NCBI GenBank assembly: GCA_958295735.1
Contig: OY282369.1
Span: 976,161 to 1,040,160 of the forward strand
DNA: 64,000 bases
From: an uncultured Candidatus Cenarchaeum sp.
GTDB taxonomy: Archaea > Thermoproteota > Nitrososphaeria > Nitrososphaerales > Nitrosopumilaceae
Reading direction: 5' to 3'
The position numbers and the translations under genes were made by a program. Positions 22,991 through 33,071 of the stretch are shown piece by piece (the first letter of the stretch is position 1; the number at the start of each line of letters is the position of its first letter). Under the pieces are notes generated by a model. That model searched no databases. It saw only the letters and a program-made list of their open reading frames with translations, and had not been told where the DNA came from.

Positions 22991-23055
22991 GGCCGCACGC
23001 GGCGCGGCGCGTTAATAACGACTTCCATGCCGGATGCGCGCGGGCCTGGGGGGCC

Positions 23056-23271
23056 CTAGGTCCAGGAGCGCGCGCCCTTTTTCCACACGCGCTTGCCGTC
23101 TATGTGCACCTGGTCCTTTTCCTCGAACACCGTGTGCCACCTGCCGTTGGCCGGGAATATCCTGTCCATCTCCCGCACCCTCGACCTGGTCGGCGCCCTG
23201 TTCGTCAGCGCCCCCCACTTCATGTTGGGCACCTTGGGCATCACGTCGTTTATGTCCCTCACCGCGCTCAC
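23056..23271 (-). CDS. Small basic hypothetical protein, 71 aa
   Basis: This 71-residue ORF starts at GTG 23271, overlapping the stop of the upstream secreted-protein gene in the sequence GTGA, so it should be translationally coupled. The product begins [20 protein letters not shown] and is rich in Arg/Lys with several aromatic residues ([30 protein letters not shown]). It lacks a signal peptide although its partner is secreted. The compact basic composition hints at nucleic-acid binding, but no family is recognised. Confidence 0.65.
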   Translation of the reverse strand: MSAVRDINDVMPKVPNMKWGALTNRAPTRSRVREMDRIFPANGRWHTVFEEKDQVHIDGKRVWKKGARSWT

Positions 23272-24959
23272 CGGCCGCCGCCCGTCGTTATGATCCCGCT
23301 GCCTATGAGGAACTGCAGCGCCGAGACGAACTCCGAGTCCGACGTGTCCCCCGCCGCCCAGTACCCCGCCGTGGCCTTCAGCCACTGCGGGACGGGGGCG
23401 CCGTCCGCCGCGGGGGCGGCCGGCTCGCCGGACGGCGGCGGCACCACCACCACGCCCTTGTCGATGAGGTACTGGATCGCGCTGACGAACTCCGAGTCCG
23501 ACACGGCGCCGTCCACCCAGTAGCCCGTGGACGTGCGCACCCACCCGGGGACCGTCGCGGCCGGCTGTTCCCGCGGCGGCGGGGCCTGGCCGATCTCGAT
23601 CATGGTGGAGCCGATGCCGGCGTACGCCGGATCGTAGTTGATGCCGGTCCCCAGCACCCTGACGTCCAGCCGGTACGCGCCGGCCTCGGGGAGCGTGACG
23701 GTCTGGTAGTCTATCCCCTCCATGGAAAGCAGGCCGATCCCGTCCGGATCGGCCGCGTCGGTGCCGGCCTCGGCGATCACCTCGTCGCCGTCGGGATCGA
23801 TCAGGTAGTACGCGTACCGCACGTCCTTGAGCAGGCTCCTGCCCTCGTCGAAGAATGTGAACTCGAAGGGTATGGGATCGCCCGCCGCGAGGTCGCTGTC
23901 CCAGGCCACGCTGACCGTGGTGGGCTTCTGCTCGAACGTCTTCGTGTCCACCAGGAAGAACCCCATCGAGTTGACCGCGGCCTCCGGCTGGGGGACGATC
24001 CTGAACGACATTTCCTTCCTGTCCTCGTGGTCGGGGCCCAGCACCCGGTTTATCCGCTGCAGCTCCGCGCCGCTGACCAAAAAGTGCGCTATGTTGGTGC
24101 CCTCGATGGAGTACGGGTCTAGCAGGAGGACCCTCTGGTCCACCTCCACCCCGTCCACGTACCCGGCGAACTTCGTCCCCGCGTACGGGGCGAACTCCGC
24201 CGGGAACTGGAGCTCCTCGTGCACTACGGTCACGTACTCTACGTAGTCGGGCGACCAGTCGAAGGGCATGTCGAACGAGACCGAGTCGTCGGCGGGGTCG
24301 TACCGCACGTTGTCCACGTCGTCGTAGTACGTCTTTATCACGAGCGGCACGGCCGCCTCGGCGGTCTGCAGCGAGAACATCTGCTCCTGCGCCACGCTGA
24401 CGAACGTGTCGTAGCTGAGCCGCTCGCTGAGCAGCGTCTTGGGGCTGGTCGCCCCCTCTATGTCGACCCGTATGTTGTACAGCCCGCCCTTGTCGAATAT
24501 CGGGCCCGTTATGGACGGCCGGCCCTCCCCGTGCACGTACAGGGCGCCGGGCGCGCTGACGTGCTCCGAGCCGCCGTACGTGCTGCACCGCCACAGGTCG
24601 GGCTCGAAGCAGTCCAGCACGGGCTTCACCTCCACGTTGAGCAGGCCGTCGTCGTCGAAGAACGCGTTCCTGGCCAGCAGGTCGCCGCTCCTCCACACCT
24701 CCACGCGGTACGTCACCTGTTCCAGCGTCCTGTTCTCGTCCACGTCGAAGAAGCGTATGGCCATGTTGGCCGAGTCGACGTCGCCCGCCGTTATGTCGGA
24801 GGGATCCAGCTGCGTGCTTACGGTCACGTTCATCTCGCCGAAGCTGATGGGCGGCGCCACGTCGCCTCCCAGCCCGTGGGCGTGGGCGGCGGGCAGGGCG
24901 GCGGCCGACGCGGCAAGAACAGCGGCCAGCGCGGCGGCTAGCGTCACGGTTGGGCGCAA
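23268..24959 (-). CDS. Secreted protein with PFDWS domain and two W/EF repeats
   Basis: A 563-residue exported protein. Residues 1-27 are a signal peptide ending PAAHAHG. The central part contains [29 protein letters not shown], which has a clear paralogue in the PEFG protein at 48078-49466 (MPFDWS..V.HVPVVHVEVQFPKDFAEY). Beta-sandwich-like modules follow, then two W/EF repeats ([22 protein letters not shown] and [22 protein letters not shown]) near residues 475-560. The start is TTG 24959, supported by the TATA box at 24980-24994. It is probably a cell-surface or S-layer-associated protein; its ligand is unknown. Confidence 0.78.
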   Translation of the reverse strand: MRPTVTLAAALAAVLAASAAALPAAHAHGLGGDVAPPISFGEMNVTVSTQLDPSDITAGDVDSANMAIRFFDVDENRTLEQVTYRVEVWRSGDLLARNAFFDDDGLLNVEVKPVLDCFEPDLWRCSTYGGSEHVSAPGALYVHGEGRPSITGPIFDKGGLYNIRVDIEGATSPKTLLSERLSYDTFVSVAQEQMFSLQTAEAAVPLVIKTYYDDVDNVRYDPADDSVSFDMPFDWSPDYVEYVTVVHEELQFPAEFAPYAGTKFAGYVDGVEVDQRVLLLDPYSIEGTNIAHFLVSGAELQRINRVLGPDHEDRKEMSFRIVPQPEAAVNSMGFFLVDTKTFEQKPTTVSVAWDSDLAAGDPIPFEFTFFDEGRSLLKDVRYAYYLIDPDGDEVIAEAGTDAADPDGIGLLSMEGIDYQTVTLPEAGAYRLDVRVLGTGINYDPAYAGIGSTMIEIGQAPPPREQPAATVPGWVRTSTGYWVDGAVSDSEFVSAIQYLIDKGVVVVPPPSGEPAAPAADGAPVPQWLKATAGYWAAGDTSDSEFVSALQFLIGSGIITTGGGR

Positions 24960-24979
24960 TGCCGTGTTTGGCCCGATTC

Positions 24980-24994
24980 CATATTTAAATATAC
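24980..24994 (-). promoter_or_regulatory. TATA box of the secreted-protein gene
   Basis: The minus strand reads gtatatttaaatatg, a strong nearly palindromic TATA element about 28 bases before TTG 24959. It supports a leaderless TTG start. Confidence 0.65.
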
Positions 24995-25011
24995 GATCGG
25001 GCCGCCGGCGC

Positions 25012-25647
25012 TCAGCCGGGCGGCGGATCCCCGCTCATCTGGGCGAGGGCCTTCTTGATCCTGGATATGGTCGGGTAGCTGTACCCGTGGCGGCGGTAGT
25101 TGGCCACCATCATCTTCCAGTGGGCGAGCCTCCAGCGCGCCTGCTCGGCCGTCACCGAGTGCACCTCTTTCCGTATGATGCTCTTCCGCCCCACCTTGAG
25201 GACCCCCGCGTCGCGCGCCGTGCCGCGGTTCCGCGCGAACTTCAGCCCCGCGAGCGCGTCGGCGATCGGCATGCCGCCCAGGTACTCCCTGAGCTGGCGC
25301 AACTGCTCTTCCGTGGGGCTCTCGGAGAGCGGGATCTCGACGGTGGGCCTTTCCGGCACGGCGGCGCCTCGCGGGGCCCACTTATGAGAGTCGCGGAGGC
25401 GGGGATGCCGGCTCTCCGGTTCTTCCCAAAGGCGCGGTACGAGGAAACAAAGTCCACGCAGTCGCGGAGGCGGGGATGCCGGCTCTCCGGTTCTTCCGTC
25501 CTCAGACAGCGGGATCATTTCCATACGCTCGATCTCCTCGCCGGACAGGCCCGGCAGGTATTCTAACTGCTCCGGCGTGAGCCCGATGCAGATCTTTAGC
25601 CTTCTGCGGTCTGTCATTATGCTGTCCAGCGTTTCAAGCCCGTACAT
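25012..25647 (-). CDS. Hypothetical protein with internal duplication, 211 aa
   Basis: Family not recognised. The N-terminal part ([37 protein letters not shown]) and the C-terminal part ([22 protein letters not shown], ending in [19 protein letters not shown]) look like genuine coding sequence. The C-terminal section is basic and helical, perhaps a helix-turn-helix. The region between them, residues about 50-90, is translated from two copies of a 37-base direct repeat in different frames, so the gene may have been disrupted and re-joined by the duplication. It follows a 49-residue ORF by 3 bases and borders the mobile island. Confidence 0.5.
   Translation of the reverse strand: MYGLETLDSIMTDRRRLKICIGLTPEQLEYLPGLSGEEIERMEMIPLSEDGRTGEPASPPPRLRGLCFLVPRLWEEPESRHPRLRDSHKWAPRGAAVPERPTVEIPLSESPTEEQLRQLREYLGGMPIADALAGLKFARNRGTARDAGVLKVGRKSIIRKEVHSVTAEQARWRLAHWKMMVANYRRHGYSYPTISRIKKALAQMSGDPPPG
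25387..25498. repeat. 37-bp direct repeat, about 70-bp period, inside the gene at 25012
   Basis: gtcgcggaggcggggatgcc followed by ggctctccggttcttcc occurs at about 25390-25426 and again at 25461-25497. The two copies look identical. The offset of about 71 bases is not a multiple of three, so the duplication changes frame relative to an ancestral gene. Confidence 0.8.
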
Positions 25648-25650
25648 GAG

Positions 25651-25800
25651 CTAGAGATCGCCGCGCGTGAGCCTGTCTTTGGCGCCGAACGACTTCTGGT
25701 ACGCTTCTTCACCACCCAGCTTTGGACTTAGCTGCTTGTTCTCGTCCCAGAGAATGGCATTCTGCCGCTTGAGCAAGTTTGGCGTTCCATCATATCGCAC
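25651..25800 (-). CDS. Possible small protein upstream of the 211-aa gene, 49 aa
   Basis: From GTG 25800 an ORF encodes 49 polar residues beginning VRYDGTPNLLKRQNAILWDE and ending AKDRLTRGDL. An AT-rich element on the minus strand (aaaaataagt, near 25825-25834) lies about 29 bases upstream and the next gene begins 3 bases after its stop, so it could head a two-gene unit. Composition is intermediate between the AT-rich HNH gene and the GC-rich chromosome. It may instead be a fragment of a once larger gene at the island edge. Confidence 0.4.
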   Translation of the reverse strand: MRYDGTPNLLKRQNAILWDENKQLSPKLGGEEAYQKSFGAKDRLTRGDL

Positions 25801-25860
25801 ACGAGAGCTTTAACCCGCGATGCTAACTTATTTTTGCTGGTAGTCAATCAGCGATAACTC

Positions 25861-27171
25861 CTACTGAACAACCATGTTTGCAATCTGTGCAATCTCGTCT
25901 TGATTTAGGTGGCCCTTGCCAATAACCTGCCTTATTTCATCAAATGCGTGTGATTCATCTGTATTCAAATTCATTCCATAGTTGATCAGATCTATCAATT
26001 GTGGTTTTGAATAATATGGTTGACCTTTGTTTATGGATTTCTCTATGTAATGGGAATTGGCAATTAATAATCGTCTTTGATATTTGGGAGCAGCGCTGGT
26101 AGTACGAATCATACCGTTTTGTGAATGTGCGTATCCTTTGTGCTGAGTTGGGGAAAGATTGATCAGATTTTCGAGATAACCTCCAAACTCTGGTTTTTGA
26201 CTACGAAGAATTATGTGATGTATTTCCATTACAGGCGATTGGTGGTTGCCATCCAAAAACATCGGTCTGCGCCCATACAATCTTTTGATGAGGTTTTTTG
26301 CGCTTATCACACGTTTGTGATAATACGCCAAGCGTATATTGGGTGTGGTGATTTCAGCTTCTGATCGAGGTACTTCTTTCATTTTCCACAAATCTTGGAA
26401 ATTGACTCTGTTGTAGAATAATTCATCTGTGCGGATTACATGATTTGCAATCCTTCCTCTCTCAGTGCCTTTCTTTCGATGTTTTGCACATATTACATTC
26501 AGTGCGGGATTGAATATTCTTCTAGCTTCTGTTCTTCCAGGATGGTTTCCTTTTGCATCGCGTTTACCGACTGGCGTGTTATTGTACAACAATTCATAAA
26601 AATCGTCTTTCAAACAGTCTAATGCGTCTGTGGTCTGTCTTTTAAGAAAATCGTCTAACGCTTGTCCAAGTCCACTATCTCTAAAAATTTTCTCATAATA
26701 TTCAGCAAGAAATACACCTGCATGTTGAGGTCTTTGCGATACGTATTCTAACAGTGGCCTATTTTGACAAGTGTATTCCCACCTGTTGCAAATTTTTTCA
26801 CCATTCAACAGTTTGGAATAGGTGAGTAACAAGACAGGTTGCGATATGAATTTGTTGTATTCGGATGCTGCTTTGGGGTCTGAGGGCTTAGGTTTGTTAA
26901 AATAATCATGCGCCTCATTTTTAAAATAATCCATTCCCCAGATATCGCGATTAGTAAATACACGATCCCTATCATCTTTGGTTAATTCTAGTATACATCT
27001 AGCAATGAAATCCACGACATCTGTCTTGGTTTTTTGGTCAAAATATCTAGCAATTCCCGATTGGCGAATATCCAGATCTAGCTCGTTCAAATGTGTGCGT
27101 ATTCGATCAAGCAACGTACACGCAACATGTGTGAGGTATATAAACAAATGCGGCACAATAAGCCACCGCAT
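25861..27171 (-). CDS. HNH-type endonuclease, AT-rich, candidate restriction enzyme
   Basis: Up to 436 residues, clearly AT-rich against a GC-rich chromosome, implying recent transfer. Near residues 310-350 lies an HNH-like motif: MEIHHIILRSQKPEFGG, then NLINLSPTQHKGYAH, giving the His-His, Asn and His ligands of the beta-beta-alpha-metal fold. The rest is helical and charged with no recognised DNA-binding domain. A TATA box (tatataaaca, 27137-27146) lies inside the 5' end and would place a leaderless TTG start at 27114, giving 417 residues. The same-strand, equally AT-rich methyltransferase at 33470-35977 is its likely cognate partner, now separated by insertion sequences. Confidence 0.7.
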   Translation of the reverse strand: MRWLIVPHLFIYLTHVACTLLDRIRTHLNELDLDIRQSGIARYFDQKTKTDVVDFIARCILELTKDDRDRVFTNRDIWGMDYFKNEAHDYFNKPKPSDPKAASEYNKFISQPVLLLTYSKLLNGEKICNRWEYTCQNRPLLEYVSQRPQHAGVFLAEYYEKIFRDSGLGQALDDFLKRQTTDALDCLKDDFYELLYNNTPVGKRDAKGNHPGRTEARRIFNPALNVICAKHRKKGTERGRIANHVIRTDELFYNRVNFQDLWKMKEVPRSEAEITTPNIRLAYYHKRVISAKNLIKRLYGRRPMFLDGNHQSPVMEIHHIILRSQKPEFGGYLENLINLSPTQHKGYAHSQNGMIRTTSAAPKYQRRLLIANSHYIEKSINKGQPYYSKPQLIDLINYGMNLNTDESHAFDEIRQVIGKGHLNQDEIAQIANMVVQ

Positions 27172-27353
27172 AGATATCCCAGACGGCGCCCCCGGCGCTT
27201 ACGATCTTCCACTTTTCCCGATCTATCCCTCGCGGTTGTGCTACTACAGGCCGGATAAGTCAACGTCCATGTGTATGATGTGCTTTCTGCTAACGCTAGG
27301 ACATCCCCCGTAGATGGTCTGCCTCGCTGATCCGCTTGCATGTATAGCACCGT
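27172..27353. other. Gap between HNH gene and TIR element
   Basis: About 180 bases of intermediate GC. An 87-residue minus-strand frame crosses it but has no promoter or recognisable motif and overlaps the HNH start. I see no supported gene; it may be the edge of the transferred segment. Confidence 0.4.
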
Positions 27354-29089
27354 TGTGTTGTATGAAAATTAGGTCACATTAACTTTGGGCGGCCGGCGGG
27401 CGGTTTTTCCAGTCCGTGCCGGCGCGGAGCCGCCGGCGGGCTTCTGATCGGCAAGCAGATAGGATGCGCGGCAAGGCCGCACGGGAAGGGGCGCGCGGCG
27501 TCCGGGACGGCCGCGATCCGGGCCCCCGCCGCTGGCCCGCGCGCCGGCCGCACGGGAAGGGGCGCGCGGCGTCCGGGACGGCCCTGGAGATCAAGGAGGC
27601 CCCGGGGCACGCGCAAAGGCCGCCCGCGGGGCGCGGGCGGACGGGCGAGCAGCCCGCGGTTAGCCGGCAGGGCGCCCCCGCGCAGCCGCGTCGCGCGAAA
27701 TCATGCCGCCTGCTCGCCCGCGTCCTCCCCCATCCGGCGAGTGTTGTTCTTCTTGATCACTCCCGCGGCCTTCCCGGCGGAGAACGCCCCGGGCGGAGTC
27801 TCCAGGCCGGCGACATACGGCGAGTAGCGAAGCGCCCGTTCGTCGTAAAACGCGACAAATTCCGACAGGCTTTCGCGGCGCCCGATCTCCGCCTCCGGGG
27901 TCCTGAAGAACCTCCCCAGCTTGCTGCCGGTCCGCGGGCAGCAAGGGAGGCCGCTTGTCAGATCAATGCCGCCTGCCGGCAGTCCGCTCCCGGACGCGGC
28001 CGGCTACCACGATCCGGGGGGCGCCTTGCCGCCGCCCTTTTTGCGGTCTCCCCGGCCCGCGAAGCGCGGGCCGTCGTCGGGTGGCATCGTCGCGGGCGCG
28101 CCGAACCGCTTCGCGGCCACGCGCGGCGCGGCCACCGCGTCGTCCGGGGCCGCATCCCCGAACATGCCGGCCCCCGCCGTGCATCGGGACGGATCGCCGG
28201 GACGTGCGACCATGCCGCCGTTCACTGACAACTTCGCTCTTCGGGGCCAGACTGCTACCTGAACACCGCCGTTCGCGGCGAAATTTTCGCCGGCCGGCGG
28301 CACGGGCCGTGGCTCCCGAAGCACGAATCCTTCGTCTCGCGCCGGCCCGCGCGCCGCGCGGCGCCGGAGCGCCGCCCCTCAAACCGGACCCGTCTCCCGC
28401 GCCCCGGCTTGGCCGGGGACGGCACCGCCAGCACGCAGTCTCTCGCGATCCCGCGGGCCTTGTCGCAGCTTGCGACGTGATCGACCCCCAGCGCACCGGC
28501 GGCGCGCCAAGCGCCCGTGTGCGCCTTCCCGCGCTGCCGCGCCGCCAGCACGGCATTCCGCCTGCCGATCTGCGCGGGGGCCCCTACCTGTCGGCGAACC
28601 GCGGGCGGCCCGCCCGTCCGCCCGCGACCCGCGGGCGGCCTTTGCGCGTGCCCCGGGGCCCCCTTGATCTCCCCGGACGTCTCGAACGCCGCGCGCTCCT
28701 CCCCGTGCGGCCTTGCTGCGTATTTGATCTACCCGTCTGTCAGGAAGCCGCCCGTCCGCATTGCGGCAGGCACAGCCTAGAAAAACCGCCAGCACGCGCC
28801 TTCCCGCGCTGCCGAGCCGCCGGTTCGGCATGCTTGGTGATCTGCGCGGAGGCCATGCCCGGCCGGCGGATCGTGTGCGGCCCGCCCGTCCGCCAGCACT
28901 CCGCGAGCGGCCTTTGCGCGTGCCCCGGGGTCACTCCGAATTCTTGGGCCGTCCAGGACGACTTGCGCCCCTTCTCGCGCATTCGATCCGCTTGCCGATC
29001 AAGAAGCGGCCATCCGCTTCGGCTGGCAGACTGGCAAAACTGCCCGCTCGTGGCCTGAAGTTAGTGTGACCTAATTTTCATACAACACA
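27354..29089. mobile_element. 1.7-kb element bounded by about 30-bp terminal inverted repeats, no recognised transposase
   Basis: The left end tgtgttgtatgaaaattagg (27354 on, continuing tcacattaact) and the reverse complement of the right end (29059-29089) match over about 30 bases with one mismatch in the core. Similarity continues inward in degraded form: ttctgatcggcaagcagata on the left against ttcttgatcggcaagcggat on the right. The interior is GC-rich with internal direct and inverted repeats and only low-complexity or broken frames. It therefore looks like a non-autonomous or decayed transposon. Target duplication is not clear: the flanks end accgt and begin caatcg. Confidence 0.75.
27477..28970. 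repeat. Direct and inverted repeats inside the TIR element
   Basis: The segment cgcacgggaaggggcgcgcggcgtccgggacggcc occurs at 27478 and again at 27550. A stretch of about 80 bases around 27586-27665 (ggggcacgcgcaaaggccgc and neighbours) is repeated in inverse orientation at about 28590-28680, and a shorter third copy lies at 28906-28960. The inverse copies share a translated core PGHAQRPLAE, so they may be relics of one repeated small gene. Confidence 0.7.
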
Positions 29090-29097
29090 CAATCGAC

Positions 29098-30164
29098 ATG
29101 ATGACCAAGGGCGTGGGCATCTGCAAGTTCTCGGACGTCCCCAACTCCCGGTACGGGGCACGCAGCCTAGTCGGGTGCGCCCCGGAGGCGGCCACGGGCA
29201 AGGACAACATGCCGGAGCCGAAGGGGCCAAGTAGGAAGCGCCGGCGGCGGCCTTCATGGCCGGCGCCGGCATGCCGTCGGGCGAGTGGGCGTGCCTAGTG
29301 ATGCGCTACGTGACTCCGGACATGGCGGTCGCGGCGCTGTCTGCGCAGACCGGCTACGTGGTGGTGGAGATACGACACATCGGAAAGATCGAGAACGAAG
29401 CCGGCGCGGCGATCGACTTCCACGACGTGAGGCGCTACGACAAAAAGCCGGGCCTGGAGCTTGTTCGCGGCGGGGGCAAGAATACCAAGTCCAAGGTGTT
29501 CTACGAGACGTACGGCAGCATACAGTGACTCGCGGGCAGCCAGAGGCTCACCTGGGCGCGCACCCATACGCCGGAGCAAACAACCGCGCCGGGGCCGCGC
29601 GCTCCCTACTCGCCGACTGCCGCGGGTACGGCGTGCGACTGGGAACGGTCATGATGGACCGCGAGTTCTTTTCGCAGTCGGTGGTCTCCCTGCTCCAGGA
29701 ACCAGACGTCAAGTGGATCATGCCGTGCCCGAATACGCCCTACGCAAAGCAGGCCCTCGCTGATTTCGAGGCCGGCAAGCGCGAGCGGGTCTCAGACGCG
29801 GTGATCGCCTCGTCAGAAAGCTTGGTGCCCGCACACGATGGTGGTAGCCGAGAGGAGATCCGAGAGCAAGAAAGACGACAGGCGAAAGGAGCTGCACGAA
29901 AAGCACGTCGCGTTCGCCACCAACGAACCCGGCATCGACGTGGACAAGTACTCCAAGCACTAGGGCATAGAGACGAACTACCGGATGCTAGAATCGATGC
30001 GGGTCAAGACCAAGAGCACCAAGCACGACCCCCGCGTCATGTGCATGGCCATCACCATAGTGCTCTTCAACGCGTGGGTGCTGGTCGGCGCGCTGGCCAT
30101 GCTACCAAGCGATGCGGCCGCGCGGGGCGTGCGATCAGGCCGCACTCGGCGCCGGTTGCCATAG
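29098..30164 (+). pseudogene. Broken DDE transposase, IS4-like
   Basis: Successive frames give fragments of one transposase: VGICKFSDVPNSRYGARSL from 29098; VMRYVTPDMAVAALSAQTGY (29256-29528); then YGVRLGTVMMDREFFSQSVV with the catalytic Asp of MMDREF; and, in another frame, KHVAFATNEPGIDVDKYSKH-stop-GIETNYRMLESMRVKTKS with the YR..IE..YR..K signature, ending RVMCMAITIVLFNAWVL. An in-frame TAG at 29961 replaces the Trp expected before GIE. At least two frameshifts plus this stop mean it is inactive. It begins 9 bases after the TIR element's right end and may be that family's former transposase. Confidence 0.75.
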
Positions 30165-31159
30165 CCGTCCTAGCGCGGTACCCGGACACGGGCCCGGGCC
30201 CGCCGCCCGTCGCGCCATAGCCGGTACGCATCGATCCTCCCGCGCCCCGTCGCGCCGCAGTACTCCCGCGCGCCCTGTCACGCCCGGCGGCGATTGCGCG
30301 CGCCGGAGCCCAAACCGATCAAGGTGCAATAGAGTTAATGCGCTTGGCTCGTTGCGGTGACTGCCCGCCCCGCGCGGCCCGAATGTTGCGCCATTGGAGA
30401 ATAACAACACAATCTGCCGGCCCGGGACGCACGGGCTCGCAGCATCGCAGGATGCCCCGGAATCTGTGCGGTGTGGTGGTTTTGCGCGGCAGGAAACCCG
30501 CGTCAGCGGCGCGGGGCCGCTTCAGCCGATCCTCGCGCCACCCGGCCATCATGGATCCGTACAGGCCGGTGCCGGCGGCTATCTCCTTGAACAGCAGGAC
30601 GAAGTTGCGCATGCCCGCCACTATGTTGAACACGCGGTTGAATTGCTCCGCGGTCCCCCTGAACGGCCTGTGGAGTATCTGGTTGTGCTTCATGTCCGCG
30701 TAGGTGTTCTCTAACCTGTACCTCGTCTTGCTGATCTTTCCGTTCCACTCCTTTTGCGCCGCGGTCAGCTCTTTCTTCCCTGTCCTTTTCGCGGGGTTCA
30801 CGGGGACGGTTCCGGGAAGGCGCTTCTCGGATCCCTGGAACCCCGAGTCCCCGATCAGACTTATCCTCTCCTTCTCGGACATGCCAGGATCCGCCATGCT
30901 CGGGAACACCTCGGCCAGCCCCCCCTGCATCACGGTGTAGTTCCTGCTGCCGGGAAGCGTCTCGCTCACGTGCGGTCACCGTCCTCCGGTTTATGACCGT
31001 CACCGTGTTCGTGCAGTGCGTCTTGTTCTTGCGGGCATGGTGGTCTCTCTGCTTCGCCTCGTCGGAAGGCCGCGCGCGGGGCGCCCGGGTGCCGTCGATC
31101 GTCAGATCGCCGCCTTTCTTGCCGGGCATGAACTTCTTGCGCTCTTCGTCGGTCTTATA

Positions 31160-32487
31160 TAGTAAATGGTGTTGATAGTTGGCACTAATTGGCGCTTGAC
31201 GGAAGAACACACGCACAGCAGACTGACCAGTGGTTGTTTTCCGGCGCAAAAGCCGCATGCGCGCGCCATCGCGCAAACGCGGGGCTGCGAGGACGTCTTT
31301 GCGCGATTCGCGCGCATGCGGGCCCTGCGGCGCCGCGGAAAAGCCGCGGCGAACGGGGAGACAGGCCGGCGGTGCGGCGGGGGGAGGGGCGGCTACGACG
31401 GCAAAAGGTAGTCATGCAGCTTTACGATCCGGATCAGCTTGTTCTTCAGGCCGTCCATCAGGGCATCGCAGGCGTCGTCGATGCTGTCATACATGTTGTT
31501 GGCGAGATAGCGCCGGATGGCCACCCACTGGGTCTCCGTCGGGTTGAGCTCGGGCGTGTATTTCGGAAAGTACACCGCGACCACCTCGTCGCCCGTGATG
31601 CGGCTGACCTCCTCCAGTACCTTCTCGCCGTGGTAGGACGCGTTGTCCATGAACACGATCGGCCTGTCGAACTTTTTGTGGAGGGCCGCCAGGAAATCCG
31701 CCATGTTCTCGGAGTTGGCTGTCTCGTAAGTCTTGAAGAAGCTTTTGCCCCCTGGCCCGATCGCGCCGATTATGGAGATCCTCGATCTGTTGGGGCTTAC
31801 CGGCGCGATGGGCCTTCCGTGCCTTAGTAGCCAGTCCTTGTGGACCCGCCCTTGCTTACCCAGATGCATCTCATCTACGGCGAATGAGTCGCGCCCGGCC
31901 TTTTTGTACCGCGCGGCCAGCCGGGCGGCTTTTTTTTTAAACTCCTCGCGCTCTTTCGGGCCGGCCCTCTTGGGGTTGGCCGGGCGCGGGGCCTTGTACG
32001 AGAATCCCAGCCTGCGGATCAGTTCCCAGACCGAATGCAAGTCGTAGTCCACGCCGAACTCCTTTTTGATGTGCCTTGCGACCAGCGGAACCGTCCACGT
32101 GCCGGCGCCCAGCCCGAACTTCCCGGAGCCCGCCATCATGTTCCTGACCAGCTGCTTTCTTTGTTCCTTGTTGAGCTTGCACGCGGCCCCCTTTCTTTTG
32201 ATGGCGCGCCTGCGGCGGATCCCGCCGCGGGAAATGTTGGAAAGCCAGTAGCCTACCGTGGAGCGGGGCACTTTCAGGATGTCCGCAATCTCGACGTTGG
32301 TTTTTCCTTCCTTCTTGTGTATGCACGCGACCAGTTTTGTCCTCGCTTTCGGATCTTTTTCTTTCTTGAGCGCCTTGCGCAGGTAGTCAGTTTTGGTGTG
32401 CGGAAGGAATTTTTCTCTGCCCACGCGTAACCCCCGTTGTGTCCCTTTATAGACATTTCTACGGCCAGCTATCAACACCATTTACTA
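31160..32487. mobile_element. IS630-family insertion sequence, 1328 bp, apparently intact
   Basis: Termini are tagtaaatggtgttgatag on the left (31160) and its near-perfect inverse ctatcaacaccatttacta on the right (ending 32487). Both ends are flanked by TA (31158-31159 and 32488-32489), the characteristic target of IS630/Tc1-like elements. It carries one full-length transposase on the minus strand and lies inside the IS5-like transposase gene. Confidence 0.88.
31393..32481 (-). CDS. IS630-family transposase
   Basis: A complete 362-residue transposase. The N-terminus has two helix-turn-helix modules (KLVACIHKKEGKTNVEIADIL, VPRSTVGYWLSNISRGG; then TWTVPLVARHIKKEFGVDYDLHSVWELIRRLGFSYK). The DDE catalytic core shows FAVDEMHLGKQGRVH (first Asp), IVFMDNASYHGEKVL (second Asp) and YTPELNPTETQWVAIRRYL (Glu). 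No frameshift or stop is seen, so it may be active. The ATG at 32481 lies inside the right terminal repeat; internal Met/Val codons could be the real start. GC content is lower than the chromosome, in line with recent arrival. Confidence 0.92.
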   Translation of the reverse strand: MVLIAGRRNVYKGTQRGLRVGREKFLPHTKTDYLRKALKKEKDPKARTKLVACIHKKEGKTNVEIADILKVPRSTVGYWLSNISRGGIRRRRAIKRKGAACKLNKEQRKQLVRNMMAGSGKFGLGAGTWTVPLVARHIKKEFGVDYDLHSVWELIRRLGFSYKAPRPANPKRAGPKEREEFKKKAARLAARYKKAGRDSFAVDEMHLGKQGRVHKDWLLRHGRPIAPVSPNRSRISIIGAIGPGGKSFFKTYETANSENMADFLAALHKKFDRPIVFMDNASYHGEKVLEEVSRITGDEVVAVYFPKYTPELNPTETQWVAIRRYLANNMYDSIDDACDALMDGLKNKLIRIVKLHDYLLPS

Positions 32488-33071
32488 TAGCCCGCTGTCT
32501 GCTTGGAGGTGTTCTTGGGCGTGGGCAGCACCTCCCCCACCACCCGCTCGTTCAGCCTCAGGTACCTGCAGACGGAGCTCTGGTCCACCCCGAACAAGCC
32601 GGCCAGCTGGTCCTGCGTCAGGCCGGCCCTGATGCGCACCAGGGAGATGTACATGGCGTGGTCGTACTCCAGCTTGCGCCCGTTGCCCCGGGCCGACGCG
32701 GTGCTCGCGCAGTTCCTGAACAGCGAGGTTCATGCGCATGCGCTCGATCGCCTCGACGTAGTTGGCCAGCACGAGCTCGATCTCCTCCGGCGCCAGCCCG
32801 GTCCAGCACTTCGACTGCACGGGGTCGTTCATGATGCGGTGCAGCATCTCGGCCGAGCGCATGAGCGCGGGATCGCCGCGCTGGAGCCTCTTTTCGGCGT
32901 CGGGCGACCTCCAGAGCGCCCGCTCGCGCTCCAGTTCCGCCTCTGCCCGCTTGGCCCGGTTCGCTAGTATGGCCATCTGCTGCGCTCTCGAGTTCAGCAT
33001 GCCATAGTGTCGCGGCGGGGGGCTTTAACCGGTCGTATGAATTTTTGTCGACAGGATGGTGAATAACACAT

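Larger units (their letters stand above)
30319..33000 (-). pseudogene. IS5-family (DDE_4-type) transposase interrupted by IS630
   Basis: Two halves of one minus-strand gene flank the IS630. The N-terminal half (33000 to 32490) encodes MLNSRAQQMAILANRAKRAE and, after a frameshift near 32700, the helix-turn-helix LVRIRAGLTQDQLAGLFGVDQSSVCRYL. The C-terminal half (31157 to 30319) encodes DLTIDGTRAP with the first catalytic Asp, KNKTHCTNTVTVINRRTV, then after a second frameshift LIGDSGFQG with the second Asp, and RLENTYADMKHNQILHRPFRG with Glu, as in the DDE_4 endonuclease of IS5/IS1031 relatives. The IS630 insertion and both frameshifts make it non-functional. Confidence 0.78.

Noticed and set aside
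25861-27171. Cas9- or GIY-YIG-type assignment of the HNH gene
   Set aside because: No RuvC motifs, no CRISPR repeats nearby and no GIY-YIG signature; only the HNH ligands are visible.
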